Shown here: piece by piece, positions 14,686 through 15,809 of the stretch
Numbering within the stretch: the first letter of the stretch is position 1
Layout: each line of letters opens with the position of its first letter
Assembly: GCA_964521085.1 (NCBI GenBank)
Contig: CAZFPL010000073.1
Span: 1-15,809, forward strand
Length of the DNA stretch: 15,809 nucleotides
Source: JAFGKK01 sp964521085
GTDB lineage: Bacteria > Chloroflexota > Anaerolineae > Anaerolineales > RBG-16-64-43
Reading direction: 5' to 3'
Position numbers and translations under genes: made by a program
Notes under the pieces: model-generated
The model's input: the letters and a program-made list of their open reading frames with translations, nothing else
The model's database searches: none
What the model was told of the DNA's origin: nothing

Positions 14686-15798
14686 ATGACCGACTATGCC
14701 GCCTGCCGGCGTTTTGCCGGCGTCGTTCTCTTGCTGTTGGCCGTCGGATGCAATTTGGCCGCTCCGGCGGGATCGTCCGGTTCATCGACACAATCCGCTC
14801 AGGAGAAAGGCCGGTGCGGGGACGGCATATGCGGGAAACCGGAAAACGGCTCCGTATGCCCGGCCGATTGCGGAGGGAAAACCGTCCCTGCGGATTCCGG
14901 CGCGCCGGTGCTGTATTACGGGGTCATGGTCCATCTCGAAGGATGGGACGATGCCCGGGGGCGGGAATCGTTCGAAAAGCACGCCGAGTTGGTCCGCCGG
15001 TATGCGACCCTTTTCGAAACATATGGCGCGCGCCTTACTCTCGAAAGCAAAGAATTCACCGATGGATGCATCACCTGGGGCGATAACGTGCTGAAGGAAA
15101 TGGAAGACCGGGGGCACGGGATCGGCGTGCACGCCGACATCGGCGGCCAGCCGGATATGCAATGCGCGGAGTTCACCCCGCTCCTGCGCGAACGCAAGCA
15201 GACTCTGGAGAGCCTCGGGGTGCAGGTCCGGCATGCGTCCGGAATCGTTTCCACCTGTGACTGGGTGACCGCCGCCGCGGACGCGGGATTCCTGTTCACG
15301 TCCGGCACCGTTGCGTACGCGCTGATGTCGCTGCCGATGGAATTGCGCCCGGCGGGCTTCACCGATTGCCCCTCGCCCTCCAAATGCCACGAGGCGTATC
15401 CGTTCGACCTAGCCGGCCGGATGCACCCGTGGCGGATGGCGAGCGGTGAAAACTGGATCAATCCCTCCGCCGACGGACGCTTGGTGATCCTGCCCTCCGG
15501 CGGCGGACTGACCTGCGCCGCGGAAGAGGCGGGACTTGAAGGCTCATATACCAAGTGCGAGTTTAAAGCAAACGATATCGACGCGGTGATCGCCGAATTG
15601 GAGAGTGTTCTCGCCTTGGTCGAGACGGGCACGGTTAATACGTATTATGTTGCCTGGAGCCTCGGCCAGGAGCTGGACGATGCGCTGCTCGAGGATTTCC
15701 TGCGCCGGGTGAAGCCGTTCGTCGACGACGGCCGGTTGCAATGGAAGACCCTGCCGGAGATGTACGACCTGTACGTCGCGTGGGAAAACGCGCAGTAG
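14686..15798 (+). CDS. Lipoprotein with cysteine-rich module and polysaccharide-deacetylase-like domain
   Basis: A 370-residue exported lipoprotein. The signal peptide has basic residues R8-R9, a hydrophobic core (10-20) and lipobox LAVGC with C22 as the lipidated cysteine. A Ser/Gly linker (27-40) precedes a compact cysteine module, CGDGICGKPENGSVCPADC (44-62, cysteines 44, 49, 58, 62), a pattern seen at the ends of many secreted proteins. From about residue 75 the sequence resembles NodB-type carbohydrate esterases: YGVMVHLEGWDD, then RGHGIGVHADIGG (142-154) with H144, H149 and D151 as possible metal ligands. Domain assignment and catalytic activity are tentative. I chose the ATG at 14686 because AAGGAGG sits properly before it; a TTG at 14665 would put that site inside the gene. 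It may act on envelope glycans (inference). Confidence 0.75.
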   Translation: MTDYAACRRFAGVVLLLLAVGCNLAAPAGSSGSSTQSAQEKGRCGDGICGKPENGSVCPADCGGKTVPADSGAPVLYYGVMVHLEGWDDARGRESFEKHAELVRRYATLFETYGARLTLESKEFTDGCITWGDNVLKEMEDRGHGIGVHADIGGQPDMQCAEFTPLLRERKQTLESLGVQVRHASGIVSTCDWVTAAADAGFLFTSGTVAYALMSLPMELRPAGFTDCPSPSKCHEAYPFDLAGRMHPWRMASGENWINPSADGRLVILPSGGGLTCAAEEAGLEGSYTKCEFKANDIDAVIAELESVLALVETGTVNTYYVAWSLGQELDDALLEDFLRRVKPFVDDGRLQWKTLPEMYDLYVAWENAQ

Positions 15799-15809
15799 GA
15801 AGAATTCGT

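Overview
The window is GC-rich, tightly packed bacterial chromosomal DNA. It holds 12 protein-coding genes: 11 complete and one cut by the left edge. Three things suggest a Gram-positive-like or Chloroflexota (Anaerolineae-type) bacterium: a tRNA-sensing T-box leader on serS, a clostridial-type ABC exporter half with a large extracytosolic insertion, and a small FHA protein with a C-terminal membrane anchor. The lineage is inference; there is no rRNA or other marker here. I see no insertion sequence, CRISPR array, tRNA, phage gene or attachment site.

Layout. (1) 1-2742, minus strand: a MarR repressor gene, with a clear sigma-70 promoter and an overlapping inverted-repeat operator, is translationally coupled to an ABC exporter half. 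The exporter has a degenerate ATP site and runs off the left edge. (2) 2929-4883, plus strand: rfbB-rfbA, the first two enzymes towards dTDP-4-keto-6-deoxyglucose. (3) 10446-4897, minus strand: a five-gene sugar operon (multi-spanning GT-C glycosyltransferase, SAM methyltransferase, family-2 glycosyltransferase, NAD-dependent sugar epimerase/dehydratase, DegT-type aminotransferase) joined by 4-base overlaps or gaps of 7 to 16 bases. It converges tail to tail on rfbA. (4) 10447-10899: an intergenic region with a candidate promoter and a highly structured RNA leader for the sugar operon, then the promoter of the FHA gene. (5) 10900-11472, plus: FHA protein. (6) 11561-13163, minus: serS behind a serine T-box leader. 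(7) 13451-14496, minus: a MoxR-type AAA+ ATPase. (8) 14686-15798, plus: a lipoprotein with a cysteine-rich module and a polysaccharide-deacetylase-like domain.

How the genes fit together (inference). RfbA and RfbB would supply a dTDP-6-deoxy-4-ketohexose. The aminotransferase, epimerase/dehydratase and methyltransferase could make a modified (amino, methylated) sugar. The DPM1-like GT2 could load a sugar onto a polyprenyl phosphate, and the GT-C enzyme could transfer it outside the membrane. rfbC and rfbD are absent, which fits a route other than rhamnose, although they may lie elsewhere. The best candidate for something undescribed is the structured RNA at 10582-10702, placed at the predicted transcription start of the sugar operon.
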